Shown here in pieces: positions 28,345-38,650 of a stretch of 64,000 bases of DNA; the first letter of the stretch is position 1, and each line of letters starts with the position of its first letter. The notes below the pieces were generated by a model. It saw only the letters and a program-made list of their open reading frames with translations, was not told the DNA's origin and did no database searches. The position numbers were made by a program, and so were the translations under genes. The stretch comes from Symbiodinium natans (taxonomy: Eukaryota > Sar > Dinophyceae > Suessiales > Symbiodiniaceae), in NCBI GenBank assembly GCA_905221605.1, contig CAJNDS010002465.1, positions 108,501-172,500 of the forward strand. Reading direction: 5' to 3'.

Positions 28345-28460
28345 CTTGAGCCACTCTGGGCTCACCAGCCTGAGGGAAAGGTCCTCCCCTTCCTGGGGAA
28401 AATCTTGGGGCGTTTTATCCGACCTTCTGTCCTCCGCTATGCTGAGATCCCCAGGAACCT
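28345..28460. CDS. Coding-like island, strand unresolved
   Basis: The plus strand is open in two frames (LEPLWAHQPEGKVLPFLGKI in one; WGKSWGVLSDLLSSAML in another with a GCCTGAG|G acceptor). Telomere units abut both ends. Composition is coding-like but no choice of frame is secure. Confidence 0.3.
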
Positions 28461-29255
28461 AGGGATTGGGGTTTAGGGTTCAGGGTTTAAGGTTGGGGGC
28501 TCAGGGTTTACGGGTTGAATGTGTAGTGCGAAGTTCTTTTAGCATGAGACAATTACGGTCCCGACTACGGTATTGCTAAACATTTATAAACCCTAAACCC
28601 TAAACTGTGTAGCTACTTAATTGTTGGGGGGGGGGGACGGGGGGGGACGGGGGGGGTGGGCGGGGGGCGGGGGTTTAGCATTTCAGAAAGTTTCGGGGTT
28701 CAGGGTTTTGTAAAAGTCTGAAGCTACGTTCTACGCCCTACGCCCTAAGCCAGAAAGCCTAACCCTAAAACCTAAACCCCAGGAGGACTCCGGTTCAAGA
28801 AGTCGCCAGAGGGTCAGGCTAGGCCCGGCCCTGAGAGGGAAAATTTCGGGAGGCTTTTTCGCCGTGAGGATGTAGGGTCTGCGGGGTTCTCTAGGTAGGG
28901 ATAGGGTTTCGGGTTTCGGGTTTAGGGTTTCGGGTTTAGGGTTTAGGGTTGGAATTCAACCGCCTCCTCCTGCACCCTAAACCCAAGGCCCGCAACTTCA
29001 AGTAGGTCGATACGTGCCGCGACTGCTGCATCGGAACCCAGCTATCAAGCCCTCCCCAAGAGAGGGACTTTAGTTATGACATGGCAAAATAACAGAAAAA
29101 TCGGCGGCTTAGCATTCAACCAGAGGAGTGGTTTTTGGCCCATATGATCTCATCATGCATTAAGTACTTCACAAAGCCTAAACCCTAAACTCAAACCCAG
29201 AAAAAAAACCCAACCCCTGAACCCCAAACCGCAACGTCTATGTTAGCCTGTCGAC

Positions 29256-29625
29256 CCCCTAAACCCTAAACCCTAAACCCTAAACCCTAAACCCTAAACC
29301 CTAAACCCTAAACCCTAAACCCTAAACCCTAAACCCTAAACCCTCGACCCTCCGTCGAGCCCACCCAGTCGGTCGGCCAAGGAGTCAGAGGTGCTAGAGC
29401 CGGGCAAGTGGAAGGATGCTTTGTTCGACTTGCCCGGGCATGGCCTCCGGCTTCAGGTTTAGAGTTTAGGGTTGTGGTTTAGGGTTTAGGGTTTAGGGTT
29501 TAGGGTTTAGGGTTTAGGGTTTAGGGTTTAGGGTTTAGGGTTTAGGGTTTAGGGTTTAGGGTTTAGGGTTTAGGGTTTAGGGTTTAGGGTTTAGGGCTTC
29601 GGGCTTAGGGTTTAGGGTTTCGGAT
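29256..29625. repeat. CCCTAAA (12 units) and TTTAGGG (17 units) arrays facing each other
   Basis: C-strand 29256-29343, G-strand 29478-29597, around the candidate exon at 29365-29444. On the plus strand the arrays are arranged C-then-G. Confidence 0.95.
29365..29444 (-). CDS. Candidate exon (either strand)
   Basis: Minus reading: CCGGAG|GCC to CTGG|GTGGGC encodes PCPGKSNKASFHLPGSSTSD then SLADRL with compatible splice sites. Plus reading: also open and convincing (ESEVLEPGKWKDALFDLPG). The minus reading is preferred because every confident gene here is on that strand. It could be a late exon of gene A. Confidence 0.38.
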
Positions 29626-29639
29626 TTAGGGGGTTTAAG

Positions 29640-30520
29640 GGGGAAGCGAAGGCCCCACAATTGAATTCCTAAACCGAGGTTCATGCCTTCCTTCTGAGGG
29701 AACCCTAAGGGTCCATGTACCTAAATAGGGTTTTGGGTTTAGGGTTAGGGTTAGGGCCCAAGTACATAATAATAAGGTACATGGACCCTTAGGGGAAGTT
29801 ACATGGTCCCTTTATATATGGCCCCTTACCTTCTCTAAAGGGTTCTGAAGCGTGGGCCCTTTGGTGCTCTAGGGTATATAAATGGCATTTAAGGGGTATT
29901 TTAGGGTCCCCAACTAAGGGCTTATGACCAAGTTACTTTATCCATGCCCACAACACCGGTATTTACAGCGCTTTTGCTCCCCTACACAACATGCTGCACC
30001 GAGATGTTTGACGTTTCTGTAACAAGACGCACTGTCACAAAGCTTATGCGAACGGTGTGTCGACATGACGCTAGAACCACTAGCAGCTAGCAGAAGCAAC
30101 ATAAAAGGAAACAACGTGCAAAACTGACCCTTGTGTGTGCATGTCGTGAAACATCGTAAAAACCATGCTTTTATGTGCTTGTGTGCCGCCATTGCGGCCT
30201 TTCCCTAGAAAGCCCGAAGTGAAAGGAGTGATGTGTACTTCTGTGTCATATATTTCAGCTAAGTGTAGCTTCACAAGATAAAAGTTCAAAAGCATGCTTC
30301 TTGCTGTGGGACATCCTAACCTAATTCTCGCGTTCCTGGAAAATGTACATTAGTACATATATTGACTGTGCTTGAGCAGCAAAAACCCACGCGAAAACAG
30401 CGTCCGCATCTCCAAGTCACCAAGTTTTTACGCACATGTGACCGCCAAAAAGCCTGAAACCCCAAAAGCCTAAAACCCTAAACCCCAAACCCTAAACCCT
30501 AAACCCCAAACGGCCCTAAA
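29640..30520. other. Unique sequence, no supported gene
   Basis: Apart from the foldback element at 29697-29785 this is AT-balanced unique DNA. A minus ORF at 29938-30192 is Cys-rich with a short hydrophobic stretch (FMLLLLAAS) but overlaps an equally long frame and shows no family signature. Confidence 0.5.
29697..29785 (+). mobile_element. Foldback element with short telomere insert
   Basis: CCCTAAGGGTCCATGTACCT is inverted as AGGTACATGGACCCTTAGGG, with TTTAGGGTTAGGGTTAGGG between the arms. Confidence 0.72.
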
Positions 30521-30530
30521 CCCTAAAAAG

Positions 30531-30655
30531 GTCTATGCCGTTGCTTTGTTGGGCTCCGGGCTCCGCATGCAAGAGCGCTTAGGCTCTGTGATTCTACGGG
30601 ATGCTGTTGAGGAAGTTTGGATTACCATATACGGTATACGGCTTAGGGGTCAGGG
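30531..30655 (+). CDS. Coding-like island
   Basis: The plus frame reads VYAVALLGSGLRMQERLGSV then ILRDAVEEVWITIYG, with an internal CTTAG|GC acceptor. The minus strand has no AG|G acceptor. It would be a plus-strand gene in a minus-strand neighbourhood; unrecognised. Confidence 0.3.
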
Positions 30656-30689
30656 TTTAGGTATACGGAATCTTATATCATTTTGGGGT

Positions 30690-31200
30690 CTGAGAAGGTT
30701 GTGGGTTTAGGGCTGGGCCTGAGTTTAACGCAAGAAACTCCAAGTCGCCAGATGAATGACACTGAGGTCTGCGTACTTCGGTCAGTCGTTCGTCGTTGAA
30801 TGTCATTGAGTCCCTTACAAGCTCCTGTGCATAGACATGCATGCATATGTCATTCGAATTTAGAGGAGGCACTCGAGTGGGAAGGGCCAGATGATTGATT
30901 CGAGTATTGTCACTGCAACGGCAAGCCGTCTTTCGAAAACCCTTCGTCTCAGCGCCACACAAACCCCCAAAACACACAAAACTCCCCAACTAACCTACAC
31001 CACATCAAGCACTCGAGACCGAACGAACTCCTACATAAGCCCCTGGCACATCCATTCGCCTTCTTCAGAGTAAATTCACGAAGCAGAGGCGGCGCAGTGC
31101 GTTGGGAACAACGACAGAGAACTGGTCGATGCGATTCTAACTGACAGAAACGCCTGGCCGCCTCTGCCTTTCTCAAATCTCAGGTCGTGCCTTGCCACCC
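30690..31200. other. Unique sequence with overlapping ORFs
   Basis: Minus ORFs at 30678-30989 and 30949-31176 overlap a plus ORF at 30891-31073. None has a recognised motif or splice fit; possibly fragments. Confidence 0.4.
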
Positions 31201-31219
31201 GCCAAGCATCCCCCCCATG

Positions 31220-32010
31220 CTCCCATGCAACCGCACCTGAACCCTAAACCCTAAACCCTAAGCCCTAAACCCTAAACCCCAAACCCTCCCTAAACCCCTG
31301 CACCCACCCATGCGCACGCACTCACTCAGACCGACACGGGTGTGCCCGCTCTAGCGCGGGCCCCCTGAATAAAGTCAAGTTGGCCGGGGCTATTCAGGAC
31401 CGTGCGACTGCAATCTGACCCTCAACCCTAAACCCTAAACCCTAAACCCTAAACCCTAAAAAGGCACCTTTGCCAAGTACAGCTGAGGCCTTCCGAAGAG
31501 GTAATCCTAAACTCTAAACCCCAACAGCCTCGACGCAGCAAAACTGTGAAACCCTTCCCTGCACAGATCTCGGCTATCCACCCCAAACCCCAAGGCGTTT
31601 AGGGTTTAGGGTTTAGGGTTTAGGGTTTAAACCCTAAAACCTTAAACTACCCTAAGCCCTAAGCTGTAAGCTGAAAAATCCCAAGCCCTAAAGCCTGAAC
31701 AACCCTCAGGCCCAAACCCTTAACCCTAAACCCCAAGCCCTGAACCCTCTTCAACCCTAACCCTGCACAACCCTAAACCTTAAACCCTAAACCCTAAACC
31801 CTAAACCCTAAACCCTAAACCCTAACCCTAAACCCCAAACCCTATACCCGCCCACCTTCGGGCCCTCCGCCAACACCATGGGCTCGAGGCCCCACCTCAC
31901 CGTCTAAGTCTTTCAGGAGGAGGTTAGGGTTTAGGGTTTAGGGTTTAGGGTTTAGGGTTTAGGGTTTAGGGTTTAGGGTTTAGGGTTTAGGGTTTAGGGT
32001 TTAGGGTCCA
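31220..32010. repeat. Several CCCTAAA arrays and one TTTAGGG array (11 units)
   Basis: C-strand at 31220-31290, 31427-31460 and 31690-31850; G-strand at 31923-32006. Small islands between them are open (for example RSKTVKPFPAQISAIHP) without frame proof. Confidence 0.88.
31468..31489 (-). CDS. Candidate 22-nt micro-exon of gene A
   Basis: GGAAG|GCC to AAAG|GTGCCT encodes LSCTWQ plus split codons, with the entry phase required after A18. So short a match can arise by chance. Confidence 0.18.
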
Positions 32011-32179
32011 GGGTTTAGGGCTTTGGGTTTTGAGAGGGTCTAGGTGAGGGGTGGTTTAAGGTCTCTAAGGTTTGGAGGTTTGGGATGGGGCTTTCGGCTT
32101 TGAGGACAGGGATTGGGTTTAGGGTTTATGGGTTTAGCGGTTAGGGTTTAGGGTTCAGGGTGTGAAGTTTGGGGGATTG

Positions 32180-33000
32180 AGCTTGGTGCTTACGCACCAA
32201 ATAAGTTTTTTTTTCGGCTGACGGCTCTCTCCGTTTATTGTAATTTTACTGCACAGCTTTTCTATTGCTACTGTTCATGCCGTGCGTCCTTTGAACAAAA
32301 TTTTTTACACTAGTTGTCACAAGTTCATTAATTTCTGCTGTTCCGGGGCTGTTTCTTATAGTATCTTATGAAGCCCCTATAATATAATAACAATGGTGTT
32401 TACGCGCTCAGATGAGTATCTTCGTCTAAAGGAATACGAGGTTGCTGCGCGCAGAATACAAGACCTGTGGTGCGCTAATAAAGCTACTTAAGGGGCCATT
32501 ATGTCATGAGTACCCATGGCCCATACGATAATTCTGGCGCACGTACAAGGTTTTTTGGTGCGCAAAGGTAATAAACTCTGTGTTCACGCACCCATTTCAA
32601 TACCACAATTCAGACAGAATACTACGTTCACTTCGTTCTCGCACCAAGAAGGTCTTGCAAGAGCGTTCGTTTCACTCCTGACCTTTCGTACTTTTATTCC
32701 TGCGTGCACTCGGTTCTCCTCAAATTTGCTTAAATACCTGGTGGAAACAAGCCTGTTAATGGCTCATCTGGGGCTGAGTCTTCATGTCTTGTGTTGCTAA
32801 CCGGCTTAGAGGCCAGTCCAAACGAAGCACCTGTCATACCTTGAGACCCTAAACTCTGCTCTCTAGAAGCTAATGCCTTATGAGCGCAGGAAACCAGATT
32901 ATGTGATCCCTCTCTCTCTCTCTCTCTTCATAGTAAGACTTCTCAATCACCCCTCGCGCGCTCCAAGTTAAAAGCCGTGGTCGCTCGCTCTGCGCAGGCC
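32180..33000. other. Unique AT-richer block, no supported gene
   Basis: Contains a 94-codon plus ORF (32516-32800) without recognised motif, and a CT microsatellite at 32910-32927. One of the longest stretches without telomere units. Confidence 0.5.
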
Positions 33001-33029
33001 TCTGTGGCGTGTGGACCGCTGAGCGTTTA

Positions 33030-33790
33030 AGGTTTAGGAGGGTTTAGGGTTTAGGGTTTAGGGTTTAGGGTTTAGGGTTTGGGGTTTAGGGTTTAGGGTT
33101 TAGGGTTTAGCTTAGGGGGTTAAGGCTTTGGGTTTTCTGGTTACAGGTGGGTAGCCACCCAGGGCTCCCTTTACCTACAGTTTAATGGTTTATACCTACG
33201 AATTCGGGGGTAGTTACTACTAAACTGTAGGTAAACAGGTATACTGCTTATATACCCTTATACCGGAAACTACTCACCTGAAGCTTGTCTTTCATGCAGT
33301 CTAAGCCCAGACACTGTGGCCCTCAACCCCTGAACCCCAAACCTCAAAACATAGCGGGCTCTTGATAGGGAATTATTAACTTCGAGGGGTATAGTCACTA
33401 TAGGTACAAAGTAGATACTCGAAACCCTAAACCCTAAACCCTAAACCCTCGACCCTAAATGGGATCCTCCTACTTAAGAAGCCTGCATAAACGAATTACT
33501 AAGTCGATCCTCCCAGAGGGAATGGGACACACCTGAATATTCCTTATACAGGGGCTTGTAAGGGCCCCCAAATAATAGGATCCCCTTGGAACAAAGACCT
33601 CGATAATGTACCCCGAATATCGTCAACTGCCCATTTAAGGTACCTCAAGTCTACTACTTGCAGAAGAACCCCCCAAAAAATGAAAAGTAATAATCCCTAG
33701 ATTACCCTTACAAGGAAGAACCCTAAACCCTGAACCCTGAACCCTGAACCCTGAACCCTGAACCCCGAACCCTAAACCCTAAACCCTAAA
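33030..33790. repeat. TTTAGGG array, foldback element and CCCTGAA/CCCTAAA array
   Basis: G-strand 33037-33110; C-strand 33719-33790 with a homogeneous CCCTGAA patch. Between them are the foldback at 33169-33236 and unique sequence. Confidence 0.85.
33169..33236 (+). mobile_element. Small foldback element
   Basis: TTTACCTACAGTTTA and its inverse TAAACTGTAGGTAAA enclose about 35 bp. Confidence 0.65.
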
Positions 33791-33800
33791 TCGCTTGTGC

Positions 33801-33852
33801 CCAGGCGCAGCTCTTTCCCGCAGCGGGAGAGGTCGCACAAGTTGGGGAAGTC
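33801..33852 (-). CDS. Gene A exon A18, last recognised exon
   Basis: Encodes DFPNLCDLSRCGKEL then RL. It follows LLGGILxxxxD in the NirB order (Y..LL.L.R.G..L) and aligns with gene B exon B5 (DYQSLCDLARCGREL). The acceptor is AAAAG|GAC. The 3' end is uncertain; a GC donor after CTGG is assumed. No stop codon precedes the next telomere array, so the gene very likely continues below 33.8 kb. A 22-nt candidate at 31468-31489 fits the phase. Confidence 0.88.
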
Positions 33853-36145
33853 CTTTTGAGCGGCCAAGGCTTGCGTGCGGACTTTCGGTTTTTGTGCTTA
33901 GGGTTTTGGGGTTCCCCTGAGCCCTCAACCCTAAACCCCAAACCCTAAACCCTAAACCCTAAACCCTATTCCGGCCGCCAGGGGTTGCGGACTGTGGTTT
34001 CTGGGCTGGATGTGAACATGCTTGGACCCTAAGCCTTGAAGGCTTTGGGGTGCAAAGGTACAACTTCAAACCCTCTACTAAAGCCGCTTTGAAGCCCTAA
34101 TGATGAAACCGACCCACAAAGGCCTGGAACCTAAGCCGTCAGCCCCTACAGCCCTAAACCCAAAACCCTAAACCCACAACTTAACCCTCAACCCTACACT
34201 TAACCCTAAACCCTAAACCCCTAAACCCTAAATCCCGAAACCCCTAAAACCTTGACCCTCGACCTCGGGCCTCTGTGCTGTTGATCAAGATCCCGCCCAT
34301 GAGGCGCATGCTTCCGCCCGGGAGGCGCTTGAAGATCAGCTTCCGGTAGATCCTCAGGGTTCTAAGGGGGTCTGGGATGCTTGGGGTTTAGGGTTTAGGG
34401 TTTAGGGTTTAGGGTTTAGCGTTTAGGGTTTAGGGTTTAGGGTTTAGGGCTATAGGGTTCTAAGGGGATCTGGGATGCTCAGGGCTCAGGGCTTATCGGG
34501 TTTACAGGGATAATGGCTTTTTAGGTTTATAGGTTGTCAAGGGCTGGGGGCTTCTGGTGTGTAGGGTTTATGGATTGAACCCTCAACCCTACAACCAGGG
34601 GACTCCCAGAGGGTTTCGGCAGTGTAGGGTTTAGGATTGAGGGTTTTGTGAACATGCACGCCTAAACCCTAAACCCTAAACCCTAAACCCTAAACCCTAT
34701 ACCCTAAACCCTAAACCCTAAACCCTAACCCCAAACTGGAGACACCAGCGCCGGCACCGAAAAGCTCGACGTCCTGGAGGAGGCATCCAGAACGGACCGG
34801 ACCTCACATGCTGTGCCAAGAGAGTGAGCTAATCTGGGGTTAGGGTTTAGGGTTTACGGTTTAGGGTTTAGCCCTGAACCCTAAACTCTAAACTCTATCA
34901 AAAGCCAGCAGGGAAATCGTGCAGAAGGGGCAAGGGTTAGGGTTTAGGGTTTAGGGTTTAGGGGCCCCAACTACCTTAAACAATGCCCTGAGTCAAAAGA
35001 AAAGAAGCCGAGTGGCGCAAAGGCACGGCTTCTCGTCCGTCTTCAGGACCTGTCTCAAGGCTTTCAAGCTTGGGGAGAGTTGAGCACTTCGGGTACAGGA
35101 TAGGGTTTAGGGTTTAGGGTTTAGGGTTTAGGGTTTAGGGTTTAGGGTTTAGGGTTTAGGGTTTAGGGTTTAGGGTTTAGGGTTTAGGGTTTAGGGTTTA
35201 GGGTTTAGGGTTTAGGGTTTAGGGTTTAGGGTTTAGGGTTTAGGGTTTAGGGTTTAGGGTTTAGGGTTTAGGGTTTAGGGTTTAGGGTCCAGGGTGTTTA
35301 GGGTGTGGGCCGTGGAGGAGCAAGGCCCTCCGAACGAAGGAACAATGCGACAAATAAACACGGGGGTGACTCTCGAAGGCATCGTCATCAATCTCGTCGC
35401 GACTTCCTATAGGGTTGGGGGCTCATCCTTAAGGGAGGGTTTAGGGTTTAAGGTTCAGGGTTTAGGGTTTTAGGGTTTAGGGTTTAGGGGTTAGGGTTTT
35501 AGGGTTTAGGGTTTAGGGTTTAGGGTTTAGGGTTTAGGGTTTAGGGGTTAGGGGTTAGGGGTTAGGGGTTAGGGGTTAGGGTTTAGAGAAGCGACGGAAG
35601 AGCTCTTCACTTCTTCAAGACGATCTGGCACAGTCACCCGTGCACGGAAGCAACGGAAGCGTTCTTCAATACGGTTTGGCACAGTCACCTCCGCACTGCC
35701 ATGCCTCGTGCGTTGCACGGCGTGCCCGCTTGGGCGCGGGCGGAGTCGGAGGCTGACGCGCAGCTGCGGCCGGCGCAGCTGCCGGCCTTGGCACGGCTGC
35801 CGGCTGCTCTGTGGAGCCTCTCCTCTTCACCTGGCTACGCCTGCCTGCCCTCATGTTTCGAGCCTGAGCGCTGCGTATCAAAAAGTGAAGGTTTAGGGTT
35901 TGGGGTTTCGGGTCGAAACTGTCCCAGACTCTGGAAGCACATGGGTTTTAGGGTTTAGGGTTTAGGATTTAGGGTGTAGGGTTTAGGCAACCTCGGGTTA
36001 CATACCCGTTCTCAACCCTAAACCCTGAAGCCCAAAAACGACTTCTTGACGGTTGGGCATTTCCAAAAACAGGGGTACGCCCATTTTATTATTCCCCCCC
36101 CCCCCCCCCCCCCAAATAGAATATTTAATCCCCCCCTGACAGGAC

Positions 36146-36198
<53 letters not shown>

Positions 36199-38553
36199 AA
36201 AAGAATATCCCTATTTTCGGAGCCCCCCCCCCCATTCTGTAGTGGACTCGTGCACCGCACCCTAAATAGATAACTATAACCTTAAACCCTAAACCCTCAA
36301 CCCTAACCCGGCTGAACATACTAACAAAATTCTTTCAGCCCATGCAGAGAAAATATCAAGCAGGGTCCTACCTAGTCATTGTCGCCTAAGCGCACGACCC
36401 CGACCCCAAACGTTTAACTTTAAACCCTTAACTCTAAACCCTAAACTCCCTAAACTCTCGAAACCCTACACCCCCTAAACCCTAACCCCTAACCCCGAAC
36501 CCCTAAACCCTACTCACGTTAAGCCCCCCCCCCCCCCCCCCGCCTCATACATCCGGCTCTGCCAGAAGGACGCCGACTCACCAAAAGAGGCCACCCCGCA
36601 GCCCAGGAGCTTCCTCAGGCATGGCAGGGGGGGGGGGGGGGAAGGTTCATGGGTGTGAAATTAGGGTTTAGGGTTTAGGGTTTAGGGTTTAGGGCTACTA
36701 CTTGAAGGTTCTTGGGTTGCTATAGGTAGGGAGACTTGTAAGGCAACCCTGACTGTGACCTTGATTACGGTACTTCAGACCCTACTTGCAACTACTCTTT
36801 CCAGGGGCATAGGATGGTTGCTGGGGTTTGAGATTTGAGGGGTTTGGGGTTTAGGAATTGGGGTTTTGGGTTTGGGGTTTAGGGTTTGGGCATTAGGTGC
36901 GGGGTTTAGGGTTTAGGGTTTAGGGTTTAGGGTTTGGGGTTTGGGGTTTGGGGTTTGGGGTTTGGGGTTTGGGGTTTGGGGTTTGGGGTTTGGGGTTTGG
37001 GGTTTGGGGTTTGGGGTTTGGGGCTTGGGTCCTACTTCTGGGGCTCTGGGGTCTGGTGCTAGGGATGTACAACTCGAAGGGAAGTGACACGGTGCCTTAA
37101 TATGGGCCCTTCGGTTTTGTACGGTACAAGGGATCCCAGGGTTGAGGGTTTAGGGTTTAGGGCTTAGGGTTTAGGATTTAGGGTTTAGGGTTTAGGGGTT
37201 TGGGGTTTAGGGTTGAGGGCTTAGGGTTTAGGGTGACCCAAGAGTAACCTAGGAATAGCAAAAGGGGCACTCTTTTTGGTTCTAAACGTGGCTTGAAACA
37301 GGGGGCCTCAACCCTAAACAAGGGGAATAAGGGCCTACTCCGAGCCCTAGAAGGGGTACATAAAAGGGCCCATGATTATAGGGTTTAGGGTTTAGGGTTT
37401 AGGGTTTAGGGCCCATCATTAAGTTATAAGGTTCTTAAGGGAGGGTTTCAAGGGGGGTGGGAAACCCAAGGTTCCAGAATTCTCCCCACTACTCCCTAGA
37501 CCTCCCGAAGCTTCGCTAGGTACCCCCATGAACCCTAAACCCTAAACCCTGAACCCAAACCCAACCCTGAACCCTAAACCCTAGAACCTAGAAACCCTAA
37601 ACCCTAAACCCTAAACCCCATGAACCCCCTTCCCTTAAGAACCCTATACTGTAATTAAGGGACCACGCATCGAAACGCCCATACGTGCCAGGGCGCAATT
37701 TGGTCGAAAGGTCGCTGCCATGGTAGCGGAGGCCTGTCGGTTTTAGGGTTTAGGGTTTCGGGCTAGGGTTGAGGGTTTAGGGTGTAGGGTTTCGGGTTTA
37801 GGGTTTCGGGCTAGGGCTTGGGGCTTGGGGCTAAGGGCCTGGTTCAGGGGTTTTGGGGGGTCGGGTTTCAGGTTTTTGCGGTATGGCGTCTTGGTAGGCA
37901 GGGCGCTGGAGGAAATAAACCCTTGAATGGTAATGGTTGAGACGGTGAAGCACTGGGTTCTGTTTGGAAAATGCAACGCTAAACCCAAACCCTCATCCCG
38001 AAAGCTCAAACTTTAACCCAAAGGAACCCCTAAGCCCAAGCAAGTCCGAATGCGTCCAAGCTCCCATCCGAAGTCAACAGCAACATCAGCCTCCCCCAAA
38101 CCCTGGCTTGAATTCAAAATGCACCCAGTAACTCTAACCCTACACCCTAAACCCTCTCGAAAACTCTAACCCTAAACATCCAAACCTCTAACCTTAAACT
38201 CTAATCCCAAAACCTCGAATCCTAAACCCTAAAGCCTAAACCCCAGCCCTAAACAATAATCCCCAAAACCCTGACTAGCAGGTTTAGGGTTTAGGGTTAA
38301 ACCCGAAAGCGCACCTGCGGAGGGGCTTGCCAAGGTGCCGGCCAGAACCTACCCAAAGCTTTCGCGGGGTTTAGAGTTTAGGGTTTAGGGTTTAGGGTTT
38401 AGGGTTTCGGGTTTAGGGTTCAGGGTTGAGGGTTGAGGGTTTAGGGCATAAACTGTAATTGATGGTATCCTAGAAGCCGTACTTGGCCCGTTATTCTCGA
38501 TAGGGTTTAGAGTTAAGGGTTCAGGGGGGTCCGCAGGGTTATAATAGGATTGG

Positions 38554-38650
<97 letters not shown>

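Noticed and set aside
29938-30295. Cys-rich secreted peptide on the minus strand
   Set aside because: The hydrophobic stretch is internal, two overlapping frames are equally open, and there is no supporting context.
38300-38370. Additional gene A exon
   Set aside because: No minus frame matches the NirB order and A13 already joins A14 in phase.
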